Source of the DNA: Ochrobactrum teleogrylli
Lineage (GTDB): Bacteria > Pseudomonadota > Alphaproteobacteria > Rhizobiales > Rhizobiaceae
Direction of reading: 5' to 3'
NCBI RefSeq assembly: GCF_006376685.1
Contig: NZ_VEWL01000002.1
Location: 248,001-312,000 of the forward strand
DNA length: 64,000 nucleotides
Both the position numbers and the translations under genes were made by a program. The notes beneath the pieces were generated by a model. That model did not search any database, was not told the DNA's origin, and saw nothing but the letters and a program-made list of their open reading frames with translations. Positions 41,152 to 49,097 of the stretch are shown piece by piece (position 1 is the first letter of the stretch; each line of letters opens with the position of its first letter).

Positions 41152-41352
41152 TGCAACTTTAGCGCAAAGCTGCCATGCATCCTGCGCATAGCTCGTTCAG
41201 GCACTTATTTTAAATACAATCAAATAGTTAGCTAAATCTTGCCCTCCCAATGAGCGGTTGGCCGCAAATCTGAGCGCCTATGGAACAGGCATCGATACAA
41301 CCTAACTGCCTGCAAAATCAGCAAATCACCTTCCGCTGATTCCCCACAGAAG

Positions 41353-41392
41353 ATGTCATCCAACTGTCATTGCGGCGCATCAGGACTGTCAC
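41353..41392 (+). promoter_or_regulatory. PHO box array upstream of the phosphodiesterase-Ugp-like operon
   Basis: ATGTCAT (41353-41359), CCAA, CTGTCAT (41364-41370), then CTGTCAC at 41386-41392. The units begin at multiples of 11 bases from each other (0, 11, 33), the repeat phase of PhoB binding. The array is 120-159 bases before the first gene. Confidence 0.8.
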
Positions 41393-41511
41393 AAAACAGG
41401 CCTAAAAGCCCCGGCAGAGCCGATGCGGGGAGAACGCATCCGGCGTGAAGCGGCCACCGGAGAAGACGGTGATCGCTGCGAACATCTCACAAGCCATGAG
41501 GGAGCGCGCCC

Positions 41512-42357
41512 ATGCGGATCGTTCAAATCACCGACACCCATCTCAGCCCGATCAAGACACATTTCAACCCGAACTGGGAACCGCTCGTGGCGTGGATCGA
41601 GCAGCAGAAGCCTGATCTCATCATTCACACCGGCGATCTTGCCGTCGATGGCGCCGATATCGAAGCTGATCTCGAATTCTGCCGCAGTTGTTTCGAACAG
41701 CTCTCCGCGCCCGTCCTCAGCGTGCCGGGCAATCACGACATCGGCCATCTGCCGGAAAGCCACCAGCCGGTCAATGCCGAGCGCCTTGCGCGCTGGCAGC
41801 GCCATATCGGTCCAGACCGCTGGGCCAAGGACCTCGGTGACTGGCTGATCGTCGGCCTCAACAGCCTTATCATCGGCACCGGCAGCGAACAGGAAGAAGA
41901 CCAGTTCCAGTGGCTGGAAAACGTTCTGGAAAACGCAGACGGCAAGCCCGTCGCCGTTTTCGCGCACAAGCCACTCTTCGTCGACGATCCGGAAGAAGGC
42001 GACAGCGGCTATTGGGGCATCCGCCCGGTGGCGCGCCAGCGTCTCTATGATCTCTTCGCGCAGTATAACGTGCAGCTTCACGCCAGCGGCCACCTGCACC
42101 GAGCATGGAAGGGCGAAGCGTTCGGCACCCGCTATGTCTGGGGACCGGCGGCGGCCTTCATCGTCGGCGCGATGGAACGCGATCTGCCGGGCGACCGTAT
42201 TCTCGGCGCTGTCGTGCATGAACTTGGCGAAGCAGCTACCAGCGCCATCGTGCGCATTGATGAACTGACGCCCTACGTGATCGACGATGTGGTGCATGAG
42301 GTCTATCCGCATCATGCGGGCGACGGAGAGAAGGTCACGGAAGAGGCAAGCCAATGA
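41512..42357 (+). CDS. GpdQ/CpdA-like metallophosphodiesterase
   Basis: Cytosolic class III phosphodiesterase, 281 aa. Two-metal motifs in order: D8-x-H10 (ITDTH), GD in HTGDLAVDG, GNHD in SVPGNHDIGH, FAHKPLF and GHLH in SGHLHRAW. Such enzymes hydrolyse glycerophosphodiesters (GpdQ) or cyclic nucleotides (CpdA). The context decides: it is the first gene after a PHO box and overlaps a Ugp-like importer by 4 bases (ATGA), so I infer that it frees sn-glycerol 3-phosphate and an alcohol from imported glycerophosphodiesters. GAGGGAG lies upstream of the start. Confidence 0.82.
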   Translation: MRIVQITDTHLSPIKTHFNPNWEPLVAWIEQQKPDLIIHTGDLAVDGADIEADLEFCRSCFEQLSAPVLSVPGNHDIGHLPESHQPVNAERLARWQRHIGPDRWAKDLGDWLIVGLNSLIIGTGSEQEEDQFQWLENVLENADGKPVAVFAHKPLFVDDPEEGDSGYWGIRPVARQRLYDLFAQYNVQLHASGHLHRAWKGEAFGTRYVWGPAAAFIVGAMERDLPGDRILGAVVHELGEAATSAIVRIDELTPYVIDDVVHEVYPHHAGDGEKVTEEASQ

Positions 42358-43532
42358 GCACGCTTGCCATCCGCGATATCGGGAAGTCCTATGGCGGCAA
42401 CCGCATTCTGGACGGCATCAGCATCGACGTGGCGGAGGGCGAATTCATCGCCCTCGTCGGCCCGTCTGGCTGCGGCAAGAGCACGCTTTTGCGCATTCTT
42501 GCCGGGCTCGACCATGCCGATGAAGGCAATGTCGCGCTGGCTGGCCGCGACATCACCGGCGCGCATCCCGCCGACCGCAATATCGCGATGGTCTTCCAGT
42601 CCTACGCTTTGTATCCGCATCTGACCGCCGCGCAGAACATCGCCGTGCCGCTCGCCATGCGCGACATGACGACGACCGAACGCCTGCCCGTCGTTGGACC
42701 ACTGGTTCCAGGCCAGCGCGCCAAGCGCGCCGCGATCCAGAAACAGGTGAAAACCACCGCCGCCAGCCTGAAAATCGACCATCTTCTCGACCGCAAGCCC
42801 GGCCAGATGTCGGGCGGCCAACGCCAGCGCGTTGCGCTTGCCCGTGCGCTCGTGCGCCAGCCCGGCGTTTTCCTGATGGACGAGCCTTTGTCCAATCTCG
42901 ATGCCAATCTGCGCGTTCATACCCGCGCCGAGATTGTGGAACTGCATCGCCGCGCCGGGGTTCCGACGATCTATGTCACCCACGATCAGGCTGAAGCGCT
43001 GAGCATGGCCGACCGTGTGGCGGTGATGATGGGCGGCAAGCTGCTGCAAATCGATACGCCCACCGCGATCTATAACGATCCGCGCCATATCGAAGTGGCG
43101 CAATTCATCGGCACCCCGCGCATCAACATTCTGGACGCCTTGGTCAGCGATCAGGGCAGTGTCCATTTCGCGGGCCGCCCGATCCTGCAAAACGTCGCCG
43201 CCTATGCGGGCACAACGATCCGTGTCGGCATCCGCCCGGAACATTTCCGTCTGCACCCGCATGACAAGACCGGCATTAGCGGAACCGTCTCGCGCATCGA
43301 ATTCCTCGGCTCCGAAGTGCTGGTTTACCTGAAAGCGCCCGGCTCCGCGCAGGAGCTGATCGTGAAGCTCGACCCCGTCAAGGCCGATCAGATTGCACCC
43401 GGTCTGCCTGTTGGCCTGCATTTCGATGCGGAAAACGCCTATCTTTTCGGCGATGACGGCGCGCGCCTGCGCCAGCCTGCCGGAAATGTGGTGACCACCG
43501 CACCGGCGGAAAAGGCTACGGCTCATGTCTGA
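42354..43532 (+). CDS. ugpC: ABC transporter ATPase, UgpC/MsmX type
   Basis: 392 aa ATP-binding subunit of a CUT1-family importer. Walker A GPSGCGKST (about 37-45), signature MSGGQRQRVALARAL, Walker B VFLMDEPLSNLDANLR, H-loop VTHDQAEAL, then a C-terminal TOBE/OB region (VGIRPEHFRL). It contains an unusual insertion between Walker A and the signature (MRDMTTTERLPVVGPLVPG, then a basic stretch), about 25 residues longer than UgpC of E. coli (356 aa). It overlaps both neighbours and so is translationally coupled. Confidence 0.88.
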   Translation: MSTLAIRDIGKSYGGNRILDGISIDVAEGEFIALVGPSGCGKSTLLRILAGLDHADEGNVALAGRDITGAHPADRNIAMVFQSYALYPHLTAAQNIAVPLAMRDMTTTERLPVVGPLVPGQRAKRAAIQKQVKTTAASLKIDHLLDRKPGQMSGGQRQRVALARALVRQPGVFLMDEPLSNLDANLRVHTRAEIVELHRRAGVPTIYVTHDQAEALSMADRVAVMMGGKLLQIDTPTAIYNDPRHIEVAQFIGTPRINILDALVSDQGSVHFAGRPILQNVAAYAGTTIRVGIRPEHFRLHPHDKTGISGTVSRIEFLGSEVLVYLKAPGSAQELIVKLDPVKADQIAPGLPVGLHFDAENAYLFGDDGARLRQPAGNVVTTAPAEKATAHV

Positions 43533-44457
43533 TCTCGCTCTTGCCCGGCCCGGCGCGGTCAGCGCCCGCACTGCCGCCGAAAATGCGCGGCGGCGCGAGG
43601 AGCGACTGGCCTGGAAACTCGCCTCCCCCGCCATTCTCCTGACAGTACTGCTGATCCTGCTGCCGACCGCAGCAGTCTTGTTCTGGAGCTTCACCAATTA
43701 CGAACTCGGCTATGCCGGTTTCGAATTCATCGGCCTCGACAATTATGTCGAACTGTTTAGCGACCGCACTTTTCTCATCTCTTTGAAGAACACGGCGATC
43801 TATACGGCCATTGTCGCACCGGCCTCGGTGTTTCTCGGCCTCGGCGTCGCGCTTCTCATCGAAGGCGAAGTGCGCGGAAAGTCTTTCTTCCGCACTGTCT
43901 ATTTTCTGCCTGTTGCCTCGCTTCTCGTCGCCATGGCGACCGTCTGGCAATATCTGCTGCATCCGACCCTTGGCCCCGTGAACACCCTTCTCGGCATGGT
44001 CGGCATTACCGGCCCCAACTGGCTCGGCTCCAGCGATACGGCGCTATTCAGCCTTGCGCTGATCGGCGTCTGGCAGAGCGTCGGCTTCAACATGGTGCTG
44101 TTTCTGGCCGGGTTGACTGCCATTCCGCGCGAACTCTATTCCGCCGCCGAAGTGGACGGCGTGAAAAGCAGCTGGGAGCGCTTTCGTCTCGTCACATGGC
44201 CGCTGCTCGGCCCCACGACGCTCTTCGTGACGACAATCAGCATCATCAATGCGGTCAAGGTGTTCGAAACCGTCAAGACGCTCACCGAAGGCGGGCCAAA
44301 CAAGGCCACCGAAGTCCTGCTCTGGAGCATCTATCAGGAAGGTTTTGTGTTCCTGCGCGTCGGTTACGCCTCGGCCATGACCGTGATTTTCCTCGCCGTG
44401 CTGATCGTCCTGATGCTGCTCCAGTTCCGTGTGCTGGACCGCCGCACGCATTATTGA
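43525..44457 (+). CDS. ugpA: ABC transporter permease, UgpA-like
   Basis: 310 aa inner membrane subunit with six to seven helices. The EAA loop for coupling to the ATPase is ELYSAAEVDGVKSSWERFRL. The N-terminus is charged (ENARRREERLAWKL) before helix 1. It overlaps the ATPase gene by 8 bases and is followed by the second permease after 10 bases. Confidence 0.87.
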   Translation: MSDLALARPGAVSARTAAENARRREERLAWKLASPAILLTVLLILLPTAAVLFWSFTNYELGYAGFEFIGLDNYVELFSDRTFLISLKNTAIYTAIVAPASVFLGLGVALLIEGEVRGKSFFRTVYFLPVASLLVAMATVWQYLLHPTLGPVNTLLGMVGITGPNWLGSSDTALFSLALIGVWQSVGFNMVLFLAGLTAIPRELYSAAEVDGVKSSWERFRLVTWPLLGPTTLFVTTISIINAVKVFETVKTLTEGGPNKATEVLLWSIYQEGFVFLRVGYASAMTVIFLAVLIVLMLLQFRVLDRRTHY

Positions 44458-44467
44458 GGAAACGGAT

Positions 44468-45289
44468 ATGTCATTCGCCCGCTCGTTTCGCCTCGGCCTT
44501 CTCTCGTTCGGCGCGCTGCTTTTCCTCGCGCCATACATCTTCATGCTGTCCACCGCAGCCAAGTCGCAGCAGGACATTTTCTCGTCGTCGCTCTCGCTGA
44601 TCCCGCAGAACTGGGCGCTTTGGGACAATGTCGCCAAAGCCCTCACCCGCGTACCCATGGGGCTGCTGCTCTTCAACGGCGTTGTGGTCTGTGGACTGGT
44701 GCTGGTGGTGCAGGTGGTGATCGCCATTCCATGCGCCTATGCCATGGCGAAACTCAACTTTCGCGGCCAGCGCACCATGATGGTTCTCGTCATGCTGGGC
44801 CTGCTCGTCCCGATCCACGCCACAGCGCTGCCCTTCTATGTCGGCTTCAACCAGCTTGGCGTGCTGAACAGCTATTTTGCGCTCAGCGCACCGTTCTTCA
44901 TCTCGGTATTCGGCATATTCCTGTTCCTGCAATTCTTCCGCGCCATGCCCGACGATCTCATCAGCGCGGCACGCCTCGACGGCATGTCGGAAGCGGGCAT
45001 CGTCATGCGCGTGATCGTGCCGAATGCCTGGCCCGCGATAACCGCATTCTCGATCTTCTCGGTTGTTGCGCACTGGAACGATCTGTTCTGGCCGCTGATC
45101 GTCGTCAACGGCATGGAACGCGCCACGCCGCCGCTCGGCCTGCTCTATTTCCGCGCTGCCGAAGCCGGTGACGACTACGGCGCGCTGATGGCGGCAACGC
45201 TCATCATCACCTTGCCTTTGCTGCTGGCCTTTCTCGCCGCCCAGCGCCGCTTCATCGAGGGCATCACCCTGACCGGCCTCAAAGGCTGA
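44468..45289 (+). CDS. ugpE: ABC transporter permease, UgpE-like
   Basis: 273 aa from the ATG at 44468 with GAGGAAACGG upstream. Six helices; the EAA loop is DDLISAARLDGMSEAGIVMRV followed by IVPNAWPA. The C-terminus RRFIEGITLTGLKG is the standard end of CUT1 second permeases, which confirms the frame. Confidence 0.87.
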   Translation: MSFARSFRLGLLSFGALLFLAPYIFMLSTAAKSQQDIFSSSLSLIPQNWALWDNVAKALTRVPMGLLLFNGVVVCGLVLVVQVVIAIPCAYAMAKLNFRGQRTMMVLVMLGLLVPIHATALPFYVGFNQLGVLNSYFALSAPFFISVFGIFLFLQFFRAMPDDLISAARLDGMSEAGIVMRVIVPNAWPAITAFSIFSVVAHWNDLFWPLIVVNGMERATPPLGLLYFRAAEAGDDYGALMAATLIITLPLLLAFLAAQRRFIEGITLTGLKG

Positions 45290-45323
45290 CCTCTTTCGCC
45301 TATCTCACATACAGGAGTTATCC

Positions 45324-46589
45324 ATGAAACGCCTCGCAAGCACTTTTGCCGCTCTGGCCATCGCAACCGGCCTCGGCTCGCCCGCTTTCGCAGACACCAC
45401 GCTCAATGTGCATTATCCGATGCCCGGCTTCTTCAAGGATGTCATGGCCGACATCTCGAAAAAATTCATGGAAGAAAATCCGGACATCAAGATCAACTTC
45501 GTCAGCCCTTCCGCCACCTATGAAGAAGGCATCCAGACGATCATGCGTCAGGCTGGCACGTCGGAAATGCCGGATATCACCTTCACCGGTCTCAATCGCC
45601 TGCGCGTTCTGGCCGAACGCAATATCGGCGTCGACATGAAGCCGCTGGTCGAGAAGGAAAAGGATATGGAAGCGCAGGGCTTCACCGATCATATCCTCAG
45701 TCTCGCCCGCGTCGGCGACCGCCAGGTCGGCCTTGCTTTCGCGACCTCCAACCCTATCATGTACTACAATGCCGATCTGGTGCGCGCTGCCGGTGGCAAC
45801 CCCGACACGCCGCCCACCACCTGGGACGAAGTGATCGCGCTCGGCGGCAAGATCAAGGCGCTCGGCAACGGCAATGAAGGCATCGACTTCCGCTGGCAGG
45901 GCGATGACTGGATGTTCTCCGCTCTTCTATTCGGCGCAGGCGGCACCATGCTGACCGAAGACGAGAAGAAGGTCGCCTTCGACGGACCCGAAGGCCTTGC
46001 TGCGCTGAAGCTCGTTGACCGCATGGTCAAGGAAGGCGGCATGCCGGTTCTGACCAAGGCTGCGGGCGAACAGGCCTTTGCCGCTGGCAAGGTGGGCTTT
46101 GCCTTCCAGACCACCGGCGCACTGCGCAACACGATCAAGAATGTCGGCGACAAGTTTGATCTGCGCACCGCAAAGATCCCGCTCATCAACCCGGAAAAGG
46201 GTCGTCTGCCGACCGGTGGCAACGCGGTCGTAATCCTCACCGAAGACCAGTCCAAGGTCGATGCCGCCTGGAAATTCGCCAAGTTCGCCGCCGGTCCTTA
46301 CGGCGCTTCGGTCGTGGTTCCGGGCACCGGCTACGTGCCGAACAACGATCTCGCCGCCAAGTCGGATGAATATCTCGGCAAGTTCTACGAAGAAAACCCG
46401 CTCTTCAAGGCCGGTCTCAGCCAGATGTCGATCATGGTGCCGTGGTATGCCTTCCCCGGCTCCAACGGCGTGAAGGTAACGCAGACCATCGTGGACGGTC
46501 TCTCCCGTCTGGTCGAACAGTCCGCCACCCCGGAAGACGTCCTCGCCGACACCGCCAAGGACGTGCAGCGTCTCCTGCCGCGCCAGTAA
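45324..46589 (+). CDS. ugpB: ABC transporter substrate-binding protein, UgpB-like
   Basis: 421 aa periplasmic binding protein with a clear signal peptide (MKRLASTFAALAIATGLGSP, cleavage after FA). AGGAG lies upstream of the ATG. Segments SNPIMYYNADLVRAAGGNPD, PPTTWDEVIALGGKIKA, a WQGDDWMFSALLFGAGG stretch and GTGYVPNNDLAAKS align with E. coli UgpB, which binds glycerol 3-phosphate and glycerophosphocholine; they are also found in other sugar binders. The ligand here is inferred from the PHO box and phosphodiesterase. It is the last gene of the five-gene operon. Confidence 0.85.
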   Translation: MKRLASTFAALAIATGLGSPAFADTTLNVHYPMPGFFKDVMADISKKFMEENPDIKINFVSPSATYEEGIQTIMRQAGTSEMPDITFTGLNRLRVLAERNIGVDMKPLVEKEKDMEAQGFTDHILSLARVGDRQVGLAFATSNPIMYYNADLVRAAGGNPDTPPTTWDEVIALGGKIKALGNGNEGIDFRWQGDDWMFSALLFGAGGTMLTEDEKKVAFDGPEGLAALKLVDRMVKEGGMPVLTKAAGEQAFAAGKVGFAFQTTGALRNTIKNVGDKFDLRTAKIPLINPEKGRLPTGGNAVVILTEDQSKVDAAWKFAKFAAGPYGASVVVPGTGYVPNNDLAAKSDEYLGKFYEENPLFKAGLSQMSIMVPWYAFPGSNGVKVTQTIVDGLSRLVEQSATPEDVLADTAKDVQRLLPRQ

Positions 46590-46620
46590 CAGGCAAACGG
46601 GCGCTCCGCGTCAACGCACG

Positions 46621-46748
46621 CCCTCATCCTGAGGTGCGGAGCGGAGCGAAGCCTCATACTGAGCCCGTTGAAGGATCGAAGGGGGAGGTCCAGTCTAGGC
46701 TCCCTCGCCCTTCGAGACGCCGCCTTCGGCGGCTCCTCAGGATGAGGG
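46621..46748. repeat. 128-nt inverted repeat with 14-bp ends
   Basis: Perfect ends CCCTCATCCTGAGG/CCTCAGGATGAGGG, with inner arms AAGGATCGAAGGGGGAGG and TCGCCCTTCGAGA and a small hairpin GCCGCCTTCGGCGGC. I recognise the end sequence as common between genes in Rhizobiales. It lies 31 bases after the ugpB-like stop codon. Confidence 0.85.
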
Positions 46749-46814
46749 AGCGCGGGCGGCGGTGTCAGCCCTGCCTTAATAGCTGGCCAGCACATCAGCA
46801 GCCACACCAAAAAC

Positions 46815-46849
46815 AAAAGGCCGCGTTGGTTGCTCCAACGCGGCCTTTT
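46815..46849. terminator. Bidirectional terminator between ugpB-like and lsrB/vtlR genes
   Basis: Perfect 15-bp stem AAAAGGCCGCGTTGG/CCAACGCGGCCTTTT with a 5-nt loop, 18 bases from the stop of the convergent LysR gene. Confidence 0.85.
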
Positions 46850-46867
46850 GCATTCATATGGATGAGA

Positions 46868-47773
46868 TCAATAGGTCCAGTTGCGCGCCTTGGAGAACAG
46901 GAAATCCCTGAACGCGTGCAGCTTGGCGGAATTCTTCAATGCTTCCGGGTAGCAGAAGAATGTATCGAAGGACGGGATTTCCTCCAGTTCCGGCACGAGT
47001 TGCACCAGACCGGATTCCTTGTCGGCCATATAATCCGGCAGTACGGCGATGCCGACGCCCCGTTGTACGGCGCGGCGCACCGACAGAAGATTATTGACCT
47101 GCAAGGCCGGGATGCGCGTGCTGCCATCGGTGCGGCCTGCCACTTCCAGCCAGTTCAGGCCGGTCAGATAGCTCGGAGCCGGTTCGCCAAATGTCACGAT
47201 GCGATGCTGGTCGATCTCATCGATCGAGTTCAGCTTGCCGTATTTCGAGACATAGCCCGCCGAAGCGTAAAGGTGCATATGCACTGTAAACAGGCGGCGC
47301 TGGATGAGGTCCGGCTGCTGCGGCTGACGCAGACGCAAGGCGCAGTCCGCATGGCGCATCGTCAGGTCCAGCTCTTCATTGTCGAGAATGAGCTGGAGCT
47401 GGATATCCGGATAAAGCTCAACGAATTCCTGAATACGCTCAATCAGCCAGCCGGAGCCGAGCCCCACCGTCGTGGTGACACGCAGACGACCCGTCGGCTT
47501 TTCCTTGCTCTCGGCCAGTTTGGAGCGAACATTTTCCAGCTTCATCAACACGTCATGCGCCGTGCGATAAAGCGTTTCGCCCTGTTCCGTCAAAATCAGC
47601 CCGCGCGCGTGGCGGTGGAACAGCGGCACGCCGACATCCTGTTCCAGCGCACTGACCTGACGCGAAATGGCCGATTGCGACAAATGCAATGTCTGCGCGG
47701 CATGGGTGAACGACCCTGCTTCTGCCGCAGCATGAAAAATGCGCAGTTTATCCCAGTCGAGCGGTGCGACCAC
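46868..47773 (-). CDS. vtlR: LysR-type regulator, LsrB/VtlR orthologue candidate
   Basis: 301 aa LysR activator. GTG start at 47773 with GAGGGGG upstream. The helix-turn-helix is in the first 60 residues (LRIFHAAAEAGSFTHAAQTL, LSQSAISRQVSALEQDVGV). The sequence follows S. meliloti LsrB closely from memory (LRVTTTVGLGSGWL, QLILDNEELDLTMRHADCAL, RQPQQPDLIQRRLFTVHMH). LsrB acts in redox and LPS control and its Brucella counterpart VtlR activates the AbcR2 sRNA. It is 13 bases downstream of trxB, as in other Rhizobiales, which fits a redox link. An AbcR-like sRNA gene lies about 6 kb away. Confidence 0.87.
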   Translation of the reverse strand: MVAPLDWDKLRIFHAAAEAGSFTHAAQTLHLSQSAISRQVSALEQDVGVPLFHRHARGLILTEQGETLYRTAHDVLMKLENVRSKLAESKEKPTGRLRVTTTVGLGSGWLIERIQEFVELYPDIQLQLILDNEELDLTMRHADCALRLRQPQQPDLIQRRLFTVHMHLYASAGYVSKYGKLNSIDEIDQHRIVTFGEPAPSYLTGLNWLEVAGRTDGSTRIPALQVNNLLSVRRAVQRGVGIAVLPDYMADKESGLVQLVPELEEIPSFDTFFCYPEALKNSAKLHAFRDFLFSKARNWTY

Positions 47774-47786
47774 GATTTCCCCCTCG

Positions 47787-48761
47787 TTACTCCGCTGCTT
47801 CGTGCAGCGGTTCCTGTGCGGCCAGCCAGCGCTCGGCTTCGAGCGCTGCCATGCAGCCCATACCGGCGGCGGTCACGGCCTGCCGGTAAATATCGTCGGT
47901 GACGTCGCCAGCGGCATAAATGCCCGGAACATCCGTGGCGGTGGAATCGGGCACCGTCCACAGATAGCCGTTCGGCTTCTGCTTCAGCTTGCCTTCGAAC
48001 AGCGACACGGCAGGCGCATGACCGATGGCGACAAAGACGCCATGCGTATCGACTTCCGTGGTCTCACCCGTCACGACATTCTTCAGCCGCACACCGGTAA
48101 CGGTCGCGCCCATCGGAGGCTTGGCCTCCGTGCCAAGAATTTCGTCAATCACGCTGTTCCAGACCACACTGACATTGGCGCGCGACAGGAGACGATCCTG
48201 CATGATCTTTTCGGCGCGGAAACCGTCGCGGCGATGCACCACGGTCACGCTCTTGGCGATATGCGACAGGTAAAGCGCTTCTTCGACAGCCGTATTGCCG
48301 CCGCCGACCACAACCACGTCCTTGCCGCGATAGAAGAACCCATCGCACGTCGCGCAAGCCGAAACGCCACCGCCCATGAAGGTCTGTTCGCTGTCGAGGC
48401 CAAGCCACTTGGCCTGCGCGCCGGTCGCGATGATCAGCGCGTCACAGGTATAGACCGCGCCGGAATCGGCCTTCAGGCGGAACGGGCGCACCGTGGTTTC
48501 AACCTCGGTTATGATGTCGTGCACGATTTCCGCGCCGACATGTTCTGCCTGCTTGGCCATCTGTTCCATCATCCACGGGCCCTGCACCGGCTCGGCATAG
48601 CCCGGATAATTTTCCACATCGGTGGTAATCATCAGCTGACCGCCCTGCTGCAGACCGGCAATGACGATAGGCTTCAACATGGCGCGCGCTGCGTAAATCG
48701 CGGCGGTATAACCAGCAGGACCTGAGCCGATAACAATAACGGGCGCATGACGCTGTGACAT
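47787..48761 (-). CDS. trxB: Thioredoxin reductase
   Basis: NADPH-dependent flavoenzyme, 324 aa, that reduces thioredoxin. The FAD motif GSGPAGYTAAIYAARA is at 12-27, the redox-active pair C136/C139 in SACATCDGFF, the NADPH motif GGGNTAVEEALYL follows, and the C-terminal FAD motif is GIYAAGDVTDD. GGAGAGG lies before the ATG. It is co-transcribed with the LysR gene downstream. It is divergent from trkH. Confidence 0.97.
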   Translation of the reverse strand: MSQRHAPVIVIGSGPAGYTAAIYAARAMLKPIVIAGLQQGGQLMITTDVENYPGYAEPVQGPWMMEQMAKQAEHVGAEIVHDIITEVETTVRPFRLKADSGAVYTCDALIIATGAQAKWLGLDSEQTFMGGGVSACATCDGFFYRGKDVVVVGGGNTAVEEALYLSHIAKSVTVVHRRDGFRAEKIMQDRLLSRANVSVVWNSVIDEILGTEAKPPMGATVTGVRLKNVVTGETTEVDTHGVFVAIGHAPAVSLFEGKLKQKPNGYLWTVPDSTATDVPGIYAAGDVTDDIYRQAVTAAGMGCMAALEAERWLAAQEPLHEAAE

Positions 48762-49097
48762 GAGGTTCCTCTCCGGTCCTAAAATCGATTTAAAGCAGCG
48801 GGTGCACGACTGACCGGAATCGCCTGCGCACCCGGCCTAACTGTGCCCTGATATTATGGCCAAGGTAGGTCTGCCCTTTTCCGTTTGCAAGGTTTGACGG
48901 GCATTTGCTGCGCTTTAGCCACAGCTTGTGACAGTTAGGCGATAGGAAGCGCCTCCCCGCATTGCGACCGGGTCGATCTCGCGTTAAACAGACAGGAAAA
49001 ACAACGCTCAACTGTCCGCCAATCGCCCCACAAACGGCCGGAGACGACCGCCATCTATAAGACTGTCGCCAACATATGCGCGCGCTTCGGCCTCATC
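48762..49097. promoter_or_regulatory. Divergent region between trxB and trkH
   Basis: About 335 bases. The half nearer trkH keeps the trkH reading frame open back to 48939 without ATG, GTG or TTG, so the true N-terminus of TrkH may lie here. A GGAAA at 48995-48999 could be a ribosome binding site. Promoters for both genes are expected but not clear. Confidence 0.4.
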
